Below are positions 27,309 to 35,891 of a stretch of 64,000 bases of DNA, in pieces. Numbering within the stretch: position 1 is the stretch's first letter; each line of letters begins with the position of its first letter. The DNA comes from Granulosicoccus sp947495035. Lineage in GTDB: Bacteria > Pseudomonadota > Gammaproteobacteria > Granulosicoccales > Granulosicoccaceae. A program made the translations under genes and the position numbers. The notes under the pieces were generated by a model, which saw only the letters and a list, made by a program, of their open reading frames with translations, did no database searches and was not told the origin of the DNA. Location: assembly GCF_050589605.1 (NCBI RefSeq), contig NZ_JBNGOO010000010.1, one strand, 5' to 3'.

Positions 27309-29012
27309 ATGAGCCAGCCTCAGCCCGCGTGCCTGTCAGACCCGACAGAGCAGGCCAGTGAACTCGACGTCTCATCCTTTACCGGACCGACGGGCCATGC
27401 CGTGCTCGACCACAAAGGCCGGCTGCTCAGCGCCAATTCGCAGCTGGCTGAACTACTGGGCCACGCCCCGCCCGCCACAGGTACGCTGGATCCGTTCAAG
27501 CTTGCCATTGACGATCGTTCAGCCACAGAACTGGCGCATGCGCTGGCAGAGGCTGACGTCACCCATCTCGATATCACCTTCACCGATGGCGCCAGGCGAC
27601 ACGTGCAGCTCGGGCGACTCCAGGCCTGTCGACGTTTGCTGCTGGTCACCCGTGCGGGTGAGACAATTGCGTCGAATGATCGAATCGAGCAGGATGCCCT
27701 GACCGGTCTGGCCAACCGTCATCGCTTGAATGAAGCACTGTCCGGACTGGAAGCTGAACGAGCCCTCAGGCAGTCCCGCTCCGGTACGAACGCTGTCGAT
27801 GAAGGCAAGACCGCCATTCTGCTGATCGACATTGATCATTTCAAGCAGATCAATGACACCCTGGGTCATGCCATCGGGGATTCTCTGCTCAGACTGGTCA
27901 GCGGGCGCCTGCGCCGAGTCACACGGGAACGCGATGACCTGATACGCATTGGCGGAGACGAGTTCCTGCTGATATTGCCTGCAGACGAAAGTTCCGACGA
28001 TGCCGAGAAGCTGGCTGATCGTATCGCGGAATTGCTGAGCAGACCGTTTCTGGTCGATGGCCAGCAAATCAACATCGGCGTCAGCATCGGAATCGCTGTT
28101 TTCGATGATGCAACGGCTGATGGCCCCACCCTCTTGCAACATGCCGATCTGGCGCTGCAGCAGGCAAAGCTGACAGGACGCAACCGGGCCTGTTCTTTCG
28201 AGCCGCAGATGGCACAACAGGCAATGCGACGCCGAGCGCTGGAGATCGACATGCGCCGAGCCATGGCATTGCAACAATTCAGGCTCGTCTATCAACCCCA
28301 GGTCGATCTTCACAGCGGCAGGCTTGTCGGATTCGAGGCGCTGTTGCGATGGGAGCATCCCGAGCGTGGCATGGTTTCTCCCGCCGAGTTCATCCCGATT
28401 GCCGAAGAGACGGGGGAAATCCGCAGAATCGGCGCCTGGGTCATACTGCAGGCCTGTCAACAGGCCAGCTTCTGGCCAGATGGGTTGAGCGTTGCGGTGA
28501 ACGTATCACCGTTGCAGTTCGATGATGGCAAACTGCTACAACACGTCAGAACAGCGTTGAGCCGCAGTGGACTCGACCCGGAGCGACTGGAAGTGGAGGT
28601 GACGGAAGGGTTGCTGTTTCACAACCCGGAGGCCGCCCTTGAACAGCTGACCGAACTCAGGGAACTGCGCGTTGACATTGCCATGGACGACTTCGGTACC
28701 GGCTATGCTTCCTTGAGTCACCTCAGCCGATTTCCGTTCACCAAGGTCAAGATCGACCAGTCATTCGTTCGCGGAGCCGTTGACGATCGCACACAGGCAC
28801 TGGTGGATTGCATCATCGGTCTGGGAAACAGTCTCGGCATGAAAACGCTGGCCGAGGGTGTGGAAACCCCGGAGCAATATCAACGACTGCAGGACAGCGG
28901 CTGCGATGCGGTGCAAGGGTACCTCGTGTCCCGCCCCATGGAGGCGGATTCGATCGCGGACTTCCTGATCCACGACACCGGACAGCTTCCGGCAGGCGAT
29001 GCAGCCGCATGA
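27309..29012 (+). CDS. Soluble PAS-GGDEF-EAL cyclic-di-GMP enzyme
   Basis: The 567-residue product starts at MSQPQPA, with GGAG eight bases upstream. It has no membrane helix. A PAS-like N-terminal part (about 25-110, GHAVLDHKGRLLSANSQLAE) is followed by a GGDEF domain whose motif is intact (RIGGDEFLLILP) and which has an RERD inhibitory site at the proper distance. The EAL domain has EALLR and DDFGTGYASL with all main landmarks. Both activities are therefore possible. Its stop overlaps the start of the BLUF gene (ATGA), so the two are made together and the BLUF protein probably controls this enzyme (inference). Confidence 0.94.
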   Translation: MSQPQPACLSDPTEQASELDVSSFTGPTGHAVLDHKGRLLSANSQLAELLGHAPPATGTLDPFKLAIDDRSATELAHALAEADVTHLDITFTDGARRHVQLGRLQACRRLLLVTRAGETIASNDRIEQDALTGLANRHRLNEALSGLEAERALRQSRSGTNAVDEGKTAILLIDIDHFKQINDTLGHAIGDSLLRLVSGRLRRVTRERDDLIRIGGDEFLLILPADESSDDAEKLADRIAELLSRPFLVDGQQINIGVSIGIAVFDDATADGPTLLQHADLALQQAKLTGRNRACSFEPQMAQQAMRRRALEIDMRRAMALQQFRLVYQPQVDLHSGRLVGFEALLRWEHPERGMVSPAEFIPIAEETGEIRRIGAWVILQACQQASFWPDGLSVAVNVSPLQFDDGKLLQHVRTALSRSGLDPERLEVEVTEGLLFHNPEAALEQLTELRELRVDIAMDDFGTGYASLSHLSRFPFTKVKIDQSFVRGAVDDRTQALVDCIIGLGNSLGMKTLAEGVETPEQYQRLQDSGCDAVQGYLVSRPMEADSIADFLIHDTGQLPAGDAAA

Positions 29013-29437
29013 ACGAGCCGCTGCTTCGCGTGGTCTACGTCAGCCACAATGCCATCACGGGTGATGATGCCTTTCTGACACAACAGATCGAGCACATTCT
29101 TCAAGTCGCTCGCCAGAACAATCGACGAGTCGGAATCACCGGTGCGCTCATGTTCAATCGTGGCCTGTTCGCTCAGGTACTCGAAGGACCAGCAGCAGCC
29201 GTGGAAGAGACATTCGAAAGAATCCAGTGCGATCAGCGCCATGCCGAAGTCCTGTTGCTTGCCTGTGACCCGGTGCACAAGACAAGCTTCGAACAATGGT
29301 CGATGGCCTATGTCGGAGAACAGGCAGAAGTGCCTCCCGTGCTGCTGGAGATTGCCAGCACCACCGGATTCGATGCCGAGCGCATAGATGCCGATGCAGT
29401 ACATGACGCCATTCGCACCATGCTGAGCGACGCATAG
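29009..29437 (+). CDS. BLUF-domain blue-light receptor
   Basis: This 142-residue protein is a stand-alone BLUF domain with a short C-terminal extension. The flavin-binding and photocycle residues line up: Tyr10 in RVVYVSHN, Asn38 in NNRRVGITGALMF, Gln56 in GLFAQVLEG, and Trp-Ser-Met in EQWSMAYVG. The start is fixed by the ATGA overlap with the upstream GGDEF/EAL gene. BLUF proteins bind FAD and respond to blue light; many act by touching a GGDEF or EAL partner. The segment between Tyr10 and Asn38 is about four residues longer than in AppA (from memory of that protein). Confidence 0.92.
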   Translation: MNEPLLRVVYVSHNAITGDDAFLTQQIEHILQVARQNNRRVGITGALMFNRGLFAQVLEGPAAAVEETFERIQCDQRHAEVLLLACDPVHKTSFEQWSMAYVGEQAEVPPVLLEIASTTGFDAERIDADAVHDAIRTMLSDA

Positions 29438-29559
29438 AACATTTTCCTGCTGCCTGAGCCCGTTATCGTCTGCCCGCTGCGCAACGCCCACCACCAGGTA
29501 TTCGCCCCTTGCCAGGGTAATCAACGAGAATCGGTAACAGGGAGTGGTCAGCAGAAATA

Positions 29560-29609
29560 CTCCTTATATTACAGGCGCGTCGCTCTCCTTATACTGCAGG
29601 CACGTCACT
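29560..29609. repeat. 25-bp imperfect tandem duplication at a gene end
   Basis: Two 25-base copies (29560-29584 and 29585-29609) begin CTCCTTATA and match at 21 of 25 positions. The second copy includes the last codons and stop of the patatin gene on the minus strand; the first copy lies just outside it. It looks like a local duplication of the gene's 3-prime end. Confidence 0.7.
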
Positions 29610-30575
29610 CTGCTTCGACTCGCGGCACACCGTACCAGTTCGGCTGGACTCCCCCTCACTCGTCCGGTCGAACCAGTCCCGCAACGGTTCAAGCATGACC
29701 TCACCCGCTCTGCAGCCACACTCATGATCAGCCATCAACGCATCAGAGCTGCTGCCGATCACATGACTCCGCAACGGTGATTCAGGCGCAATCTGCACGA
29801 CTTCGACACCCGTTGGCGGACGATTGATGAACCGCATTGCCTCCTCATAGGCCTGTTCATGACGGGCGAGCATCTCGGACATGGTGCCGGGCATTGCCCG
29901 ATGCAATCCCAGAATCTTCAATCTCTGCCGCCAACTCGAATTCATGTCTTCCGCCGGCACCGTACGGATGACCAGGATGCGCTTGGCACCGAGAGAATGC
30001 GCCTTCCTGACCGGCAAGGGGTCGGCAACACCACCATCGACCAGAATGTCGCCGCCAACTGGCACTCCTCCCTTGTAGAGGAAGGGTATGGCACTGGATG
30101 CTTTCATGTAGGTCAGCAGCGTATCGGAGTCCGGTTCGAGATAGCGGGCGGACAGGTCCGAGCGAGATGTGGCAACAATGACCAGACGGCGTCGCCCTGC
30201 CAGTCGATCGACTTCCCCACACGGAAAACGATAGTCCGGATCTTCCAGAACCCGAGAGAAGTACATGTCCAGATCCAGCACGCCTCGCTTGCCCAGCCAG
30301 CGGTATGGCACCATGAAACTGGGCGTTACCGACAGCTCCGCAATGGCACGCTTCGCATAGCCGGGGAGCCCGACCATATAGGAAGACAGATTCTGTGCAC
30401 CCGCGGATGTTCCGACAGCCACTTCAAAGGGATTGAAGCCGGCACCGAGAAAGGCGTCAAGCACACCCGCAGTATAGATACCGCGCTGCCCACCGCCCTC
30501 GGCCACGATGGCAGTGCCACGGCAGATAGCCATACTGCCACTGGCGTCAGGGGCTCGCGGGCTGACCGAACTCAT
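29589..30575 (-). CDS. Patatin-like phospholipase
   Basis: The 328-residue protein has the patatin catalytic dyad and loops: the oxyanion-hole glycines in AEGGGQRGIYTAG, the nucleophile serine in the elbow VGTSAGAQN and the aspartate in VDGGVADPLPV. These enzymes release fatty acids from phospholipids or neutral lipids. No signal peptide or membrane helix is seen, so it acts in the cytoplasm or on the inner face of the membrane. It resembles the YjjU-type patatins of Gram-negative bacteria in size. The gene is convergent with BLUF and lies 45 bases after the aminotransferase gene on the same strand, so co-transcription is possible. Confidence 0.9.
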   Translation of the reverse strand: MSSVSPRAPDASGSMAICRGTAIVAEGGGQRGIYTAGVLDAFLGAGFNPFEVAVGTSAGAQNLSSYMVGLPGYAKRAIAELSVTPSFMVPYRWLGKRGVLDLDMYFSRVLEDPDYRFPCGEVDRLAGRRRLVIVATSRSDLSARYLEPDSDTLLTYMKASSAIPFLYKGGVPVGGDILVDGGVADPLPVRKAHSLGAKRILVIRTVPAEDMNSSWRQRLKILGLHRAMPGTMSEMLARHEQAYEEAMRFINRPPTGVEVVQIAPESPLRSHVIGSSSDALMADHECGCRAGEVMLEPLRDWFDRTSEGESSRTGTVCRESKQSDVPAV

Positions 30576-30620
30576 GAACGCACCCGATTCCTGCCGACAA
30601 GCCCCATCCGAACCGATCCG

Positions 30621-31856
30621 CTAGCTCCGCACCGCCTGGGCGACGGCTCGCACGGGCGGAAACTCGTATTGCTCCAGCGTACTTTCCAGTGATGCCACGC
30701 CAGCAGGCAGATCCAGCGATACACCCATGGTATTGAGACTGCTACCCAGAGCATGCAGCGCCCGGAACAGGTTGTGCGCCCGACACTGTTCGCCCATTTG
30801 TCCGATGCGCACGATATCGGCGCCGAAGGAGCCCGAGATCTCCACCCGGTGACGCTGTGACATGTACCGCAGCAAGGCGGTGGCATCGACACCTTGCGGT
30901 GTCTTGATACCCAGCACCGAGGTCAGACGAGCGGGCTTTTCCACATACAGCGACAATCCCATGCCTTCGATACCGTTCTGCAGTGCCTGAGAACAACGCT
31001 GATGGCGCTGAAATCGGGTTTTCAGGGTTTCACTGCAGATCAGGCGCAGTGCCTCGTGCAGTGCCAGAATGCCTGATACCGGCGCAGTATAGTGGTAGGA
31101 CTTCTCGTACCAGAAGCGATAGGCCAGGCGTGCATCGAGACACCAGTGCTTCAGGGTATCGTTACGCCCTTCGATGAATTGCCAGGCTCGTTCGGAGAAG
31201 GCAACCAATGAGACCCCCGGAATACAGGAGAGTCCCTTCTGACCACCGGTAATGACGGCATCGATATTCCATTCGTCCATGTCCAGCGGCATCGTGCTCA
31301 GGGTGCAGACGGCATCGACGATGACCAGGCAATCATGCTCATGGGCCAGTCGGGCAATTTCGGGCAAATGGTGATTGCAGACGGTATTCGATGTCTCACC
31401 TTGCACGATCGTCAGTACATTGGGCTTGTACTTGCGCAGGTATTGCTCCACCTGCTCTGGTTGCGCGGCCTGCCTTTCATCGACCTGCAAACGCGTGACG
31501 CTGGCCTCGAGGCGCTCTGACATGTCCGCCAGACGCGAACTGAACAGGCCGTTGACAATGCTGAGCACACGGCTGTTCGGGCTGACCAGATTGGTTACTG
31601 CCATCTCCATGGCTGCCGAGCCCGGACCGGCTACACCCAGTATTCGACCGTGTTCCGTCTGGAAAACATAACGGGACATCGATTTCACCTGCTCCACGAT
31701 CTGAGACATGGTGTCACCCAGATGATTGATGACGATGCCGTTGGCAGCCGCCACGCGCGCCGGAATCGGGACAGGACCGGCCCCCATCATCAGCAGTGGC
31801 TCCTCTGGCAGTATGCTGTCCAGCGGGACGAGGTCATCGGGCACTCTTATTCGCAC
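30621..31856 (-). CDS. Class V aminotransferase (alanine-glyoxylate / pyridoxamine-pyruvate type)
   Basis: This 411-residue PLP enzyme is of fold type I. The Schiff-base lysine is Lys207 in ITGGQKGLSCIPG, and other cofactor contacts are VAGPGSAAMEMAV and VIVDAVCTLS. Members transfer amino groups between alanine, serine, pyridoxamine or phosphonates and 2-oxo acids; which one applies here is not evident. The start is GTG at 31856, preceded by AAGGTGA. The N-terminal 25 residues before MGAGPVP are a little longer than in related enzymes. The neighbouring patatin gene downstream gives no clue to its pathway. Confidence 0.9.
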   Translation of the reverse strand: MRIRVPDDLVPLDSILPEEPLLMMGAGPVPIPARVAAANGIVINHLGDTMSQIVEQVKSMSRYVFQTEHGRILGVAGPGSAAMEMAVTNLVSPNSRVLSIVNGLFSSRLADMSERLEASVTRLQVDERQAAQPEQVEQYLRKYKPNVLTIVQGETSNTVCNHHLPEIARLAHEHDCLVIVDAVCTLSTMPLDMDEWNIDAVITGGQKGLSCIPGVSLVAFSERAWQFIEGRNDTLKHWCLDARLAYRFWYEKSYHYTAPVSGILALHEALRLICSETLKTRFQRHQRCSQALQNGIEGMGLSLYVEKPARLTSVLGIKTPQGVDATALLRYMSQRHRVEISGSFGADIVRIGQMGEQCRAHNLFRALHALGSSLNTMGVSLDLPAGVASLESTLEQYEFPPVRAVAQAVRS

Positions 31857-31924
31857 GGTAGCGCATTCACCTTGATCAAGTGAGCTGATTGTACGCCCTA
31901 TGCCGAAAATTGGAACTTTAACGA

Positions 31925-31940
31925 GTCTCCGTCCGGAGAC
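31925..31940. other. Small perfect hairpin in the usp-aminotransferase intergenic region
   Basis: GTCTCC and GGAGAC flank a four-base loop. On neither strand is there a clear run of T directly after it, so it is not a convincing terminator. The remainder of 31857-32124 holds no gene. Confidence 0.3.
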
Positions 31941-32124
31941 GGATTTTCACGACAGTGATCAAGTTGTCATACCAGAACCTGTCGCCATCGAGCATCTGCC
32001 TCTCGCTCATGACTCGATACGACACATCAACGGCTTACAGCCGATGAATGACGCCGGGGTCGAGTCGCCGCGACAACAGCGGGAACCTGCCGACGTCTGT
32101 CATGGCCCTTGCCCGAAGCCGAAC

Positions 32125-32964
32125 TCAATTGCTCATCAGCACCGGGATAGGCGTTTTCGCCAATACCGTTCGAGTCGTTCCGCCGAGAACGAATTCTCGC
32201 AACGGGCTGTGCCCGTAGCAGCCCATGACCATCAGGTCCGCGTCCATGTCCTTGGCAAAGCCCATCAGCTCTTCCGCAATTTCGCCGCTACGCGCATCGG
32301 AATGAACCAGTTCCAGTGACACGCCATGGCGTGCCAGCGTATTGGCCAGTTCCTCGGTGATACCCGACAGATGATGCCGGTCCTGATGTGGTTGATTGAT
32401 CCGGTGCAGGCGTACTTCGGAAGCCCGACGCAGCAATGGCAGAGACCCGAACAGCGCCCGTGTGGATTCTCGCCGACCGTCCCAGGCTACCAGCACTCTC
32501 TCGGCCACCGTGTCGACATCACTGCCCACTGGCACGACCAGCAGAGAACGGCCGCAGGCCATCAGCACATGTTCCGGCAGATGCCTGAATCGTACATCAC
32601 TGTTATCCCCTTCGGTCTGACTGATAACGATGAGATCGGCCGTGTTGCCCTGCTCGACAAGCGCATTCAGAACCGTGTCGGTCAGGGCGTCAACCGTTCG
32701 CCATTCGGCGACATAATTCTGCGTCTGTGTACCCGCCTCGAACAGCTCCCTCAGGCGGGACTCTTTCAGTCTCAGTCTGTCGAGGTACTCTCGGCTCAGA
32801 TCGATGGGTGTCGGCAATTCCGACACATACAGATCGAGTGGCGGTTGAATATGCAGGCCAACCAGGTGCGCCGAATGACGCTCGGCAAGCAAGGAAGCCA
32901 CCTGTAGAACCGCAGGAGAAACGTCCTCATTGGACATGTGTGCCAGTAGTGTCTTGTAAGCCAT
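32125..32964 (-). CDS. Universal stress protein with two Usp domains
   Basis: The 279-residue cytoplasmic protein has two UspA-like alpha/beta units. The first (about 1-145) starts MAYKTLLAHMSNED and the second (about 150-279) starts ERVLVAWDGRRESTRAL. The second unit ends with ADLMVMGCYGHSPLREFVLGG and TRTVLAKTPIPVLM, the ATP-binding signature of the family (G-2x-G-9x-G-S/T pattern). Tandem Usp proteins of this size are stress-induced and may bind ATP or AMP. It is apparently monocistronic, and nothing here shows which stress it answers. Confidence 0.92.
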   Translation of the reverse strand: MAYKTLLAHMSNEDVSPAVLQVASLLAERHSAHLVGLHIQPPLDLYVSELPTPIDLSREYLDRLRLKESRLRELFEAGTQTQNYVAEWRTVDALTDTVLNALVEQGNTADLIVISQTEGDNSDVRFRHLPEHVLMACGRSLLVVPVGSDVDTVAERVLVAWDGRRESTRALFGSLPLLRRASEVRLHRINQPHQDRHHLSGITEELANTLARHGVSLELVHSDARSGEIAEELMGFAKDMDADLMVMGCYGHSPLREFVLGGTTRTVLAKTPIPVLMSN

Positions 32965-33096
32965 ACCGATTACTCACAGATCTTCTGTAGCAACAGGATA
33001 CCAGCATATCGATCACCGGGTAGATCGCGTCAGCCTGCAGACTCCTGTGGCAGCCATGACCTCTCGGGCGTACGCAGCTACCCGGCCGGCGCGGTT

Positions 33097-34074
33097 TCAA
33101 TCGACACTGAACACCGACCAGCCCGCTGCCAGTGACAGCTCCTCCAGGGCAATGGTGCCCAAGCGGGAATTGCCGAAGCGATTCAAGCCGGGCGACCAGA
33201 CCGCGATGGAGGCTTTGCCAGGAACAACGGCCATGATGCCGCCACCGACGCCGCTCTTGCCGGGAAAGCCGACGCGATAGGCAAATTCACCGGAGCCATC
33301 GTAATGACCGCAGGTCATCATCAGGGCATTGATGCTGCGAACATGATTACTGGAAACCAGTTCATCCCCGGCATTCAGGCCAGCCAGAAACCGCCCCGCC
33401 CTTGCCAGCTGTATGCAATTCATCTCGATGGCACACTGGTGAAAATAGGTACCCAGACTCAGTTCGCAGTCATGTTTCAGATTGCCGCTGGATTTCAGGA
33501 AGTGAGCCAGAGACCAGTTGCGATGGCCGGTGACCTTCTCCGATCTTGCCAGCGATTCATCGATGAAGATGTCGTTGTCTCCCGCGGCAGCCCTGACGAA
33601 CCAGAGAATTTCTGCAAGTGCATCCCTCGGGGCGCGGCCTGCCATGATTTCATCCGTGACCACGATGGCACCGGCATTGACGAAGGGATTACGGGGCTTG
33701 CCTTGTTCCAGCTCCAGATCCACCACCGAATTGAAGGCATTGCTGGATGGTTCACGACCGACCCGACGCCACAGCCCCTCACCGAAGCGACCGAGTGCCA
33801 CGGCGAGCGTGAATGCCTTGGAAACGCTCTGTATGGAGAAAGGCGTTGCCGCATCGCCAAAATTCAACTGGCTGCCATCGCACAGACAGATCGACAGGCC
33901 GAACTGTCGAGGGTCGACACAGGCAAGCTCGGGGATATAGTCTGCAACCTTGCCCCTGTCGGTGTCCCGGCACATTCTGTCAACAATACCGGCAAGCGCA
34001 GCGGACAGAGCTGCAGGGTCATCCGCGGAAGGTCTGCACGAGGATGTCATCGTCGTGGGTGTCGGTTGCGTCAT
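33097..34074 (-). CDS. glsA: Glutaminase
   Basis: The 325-residue protein is a serine-dependent beta-lactamase-fold glutaminase, which hydrolyses glutamine to glutamate and ammonia. Landmarks are the SxxK catalytic pair Ser83/Lys86 in FSIQSVSKAF, the substrate-binding PRNPFVNAGAI, and the C-terminal FPGKSGVGGGIMAVVPG and GNSRLGTIALEEL. The length is normal for the bacterial family. An ATG at residue 9 is an alternative start. It joins other nitrogen-releasing enzymes in the window (asparaginase, diaminopropionate ammonia-lyase, carbamoylase, citrulline hydrolase). Confidence 0.95.
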   Translation of the reverse strand: MTQPTPTTMTSSCRPSADDPAALSAALAGIVDRMCRDTDRGKVADYIPELACVDPRQFGLSICLCDGSQLNFGDAATPFSIQSVSKAFTLAVALGRFGEGLWRRVGREPSSNAFNSVVDLELEQGKPRNPFVNAGAIVVTDEIMAGRAPRDALAEILWFVRAAAGDNDIFIDESLARSEKVTGHRNWSLAHFLKSSGNLKHDCELSLGTYFHQCAIEMNCIQLARAGRFLAGLNAGDELVSSNHVRSINALMMTCGHYDGSGEFAYRVGFPGKSGVGGGIMAVVPGKASIAVWSPGLNRFGNSRLGTIALEELSLAAGWSVFSVD

Positions 34075-34119
34075 TTCCCGTCTTTTACCTGTCCGTACGT
34101 CCCGGATGATCTGCCCAAC

Positions 34120-35679
34120 TCACAACATCATGCCGCGCAAGGTGAAATACAACATGGCAGCCATGAAGCCGGATACAGGCACGGTAATGACCCAGGCAGC
34201 GGCAATCTTGAGCAAGGCCGAACGCTTGACCAGCTCATGCCGGTAATGTTTCTTCAGGGCCCGACGCTCCTTCTTGGTCAGCTCGACCGAGCCCTTGTTC
34301 TTCTTGAGCTCCTGAATCATGCGCCCTTTCTGCGCCAGATTCACTGACTCGAACCGTGCCAGAAACGCTTCGACTTCCACCCGGTCGGCGCCTTGATGAT
34401 GGTGCTCGATCTCACTGACCATGACGGCATAGTTGGCCTTGATGTATTCACGCAGAAAACCGACGCCGAATACGGCACCGACGGCGATATGCGTTGAACT
34501 CACGGGCAAGCCGAAGTGGGTTGCCACGATGACAGTAATGGCCGCACTCAGTGCGATGCAGTAGGCCCGTGTCTGGTTGAGCTCGGTGATTTCAGAGCCC
34601 ACGGTTCGGATCAGCTTCGGACCATACAGTGCCAGTCCCAGTGCGATGCCGATGGCACCGATCAGCATGACCCAGACGGGAATGGAAGCCTTGCTGGCAA
34701 TGAGACCGGTGCTCACAGCGTCACTGATGGCTGCCAGCGGGCCAACCGCATTGGCGACATCGTTGGCACCATGCGCAAAGCTGAGCAAGGCTGCAGCAAA
34801 GATCAGGGGAACCACGAACAATCGGTCGAGTGCCTGCTTGGTGTTCTCCATGTTGTTGGTCGAGCGACGTACCGTGATGATACTGATGAGCCAGACAAGC
34901 AGGCCCACGACCAGACCCATGAGAATGGCCGTGGTGAAGTCGACTTTCACGATCTTCTTCAAGCCCTTGAGTATCAGGTAGGTTCCGAACGCCCAGCCCA
35001 TGACGCCGATCAGTGCCGGCACCATGCGCTTTGCCGCAGCAATGCGATCATTCTGGTACATGATGCCGTGTTTGATCAGGTACAGAAAGGCAGCGGCAAT
35101 GGCACCGCCCATGAGGGGCGAGATCAGCCAGCTCATGACGATCTGACCGACTTTCCCCCAGTCGGCTATTCCCAGACCGCCCGCTGCAATGCCGGCCCCC
35201 AGCACCCCACCCACGATGGAATGCGTTGTGGACACCGGGGCTCCCATCACGGTAGCCAGATTCAACCACAGGGCACCTGCCAGCAAGGCTGCGGTCATGA
35301 CCCAGATGAAAGTGTCCGTGTCGACAATCAGATCGGGATTGATGATGCCGCTCTTGATGGTACTCACCACATCACCGCCGGCTATCAACGCACCGGCTGC
35401 TTCGAAGATCGCGGCAATCAGAATGGCTCCGGTCAGGGTCAATGCGCGTGAGCCCACTGCTGGTCCGACATTGTTGGCCACATCGTTGGCGCCGATGTTG
35501 AGAGCCATATAGCCGCCGATGATAGCGGCAATAACCAGCATGTTACTGACACCGTCTGTCAGCGTGCCGACAAACAAGACAATGGAAATGATGAAAAGCA
35601 ATGCCGTGCCCAGGCGAAACAGTTCCTTGCGACCTGCCCAGGTGGCTTGCTCTATCTCGGCAATTCTTTCGATTTCCAT
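34120..35679 (-). CDS. Inorganic phosphate transporter, PiT family
   Basis: The product has 519 residues from MEIERIAEIE, with GGAAAG upstream; the frame runs to 35751 without a better start. About ten hydrophobic helices are interrupted by a charged central loop. The two family signatures are present: GANDVANNVGPAVGSRALT in the first half and HGANDVANAVGPLAAI in the second. Members move phosphate with protons or sodium at low affinity. A phosphate-binding regulator (PhoU/DUF47 type) often lies beside such genes but is not found here. The C-terminal soluble stretch (KKHYRHELVKR) precedes a last pair of helices. Confidence 0.94.
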   Translation of the reverse strand: MEIERIAEIEQATWAGRKELFRLGTALLFIISIVLFVGTLTDGVSNMLVIAAIIGGYMALNIGANDVANNVGPAVGSRALTLTGAILIAAIFEAAGALIAGGDVVSTIKSGIINPDLIVDTDTFIWVMTAALLAGALWLNLATVMGAPVSTTHSIVGGVLGAGIAAGGLGIADWGKVGQIVMSWLISPLMGGAIAAAFLYLIKHGIMYQNDRIAAAKRMVPALIGVMGWAFGTYLILKGLKKIVKVDFTTAILMGLVVGLLVWLISIITVRRSTNNMENTKQALDRLFVVPLIFAAALLSFAHGANDVANAVGPLAAISDAVSTGLIASKASIPVWVMLIGAIGIALGLALYGPKLIRTVGSEITELNQTRAYCIALSAAITVIVATHFGLPVSSTHIAVGAVFGVGFLREYIKANYAVMVSEIEHHHQGADRVEVEAFLARFESVNLAQKGRMIQELKKNKGSVELTKKERRALKKHYRHELVKRSALLKIAAAWVITVPVSGFMAAMLYFTLRGMML

Positions 35680-35891
35680 ACGTGCTTTCCGTCGTTTTCG
35701 TGCTGACCCCAAGCCATGCAGCACGGCAAGTCGGCACAGCTCGCTTGCCACCTGATCGCAGGACCTGCTACTCGCAACAAACTATCACTTATATGCGCCT
35801 CTCATCCGCTGTTTTCTCGATCGCGGCATTATGCAGACACTTTCGCTTCCCGACCCATTAGACTTCGGTGGTTTCCGACCACTTCCACGTC

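Noticed and set aside
31925..31940. Hairpin as an intrinsic terminator
   Set aside because: The stem is only 6 bp and no run of T follows directly on either strand.
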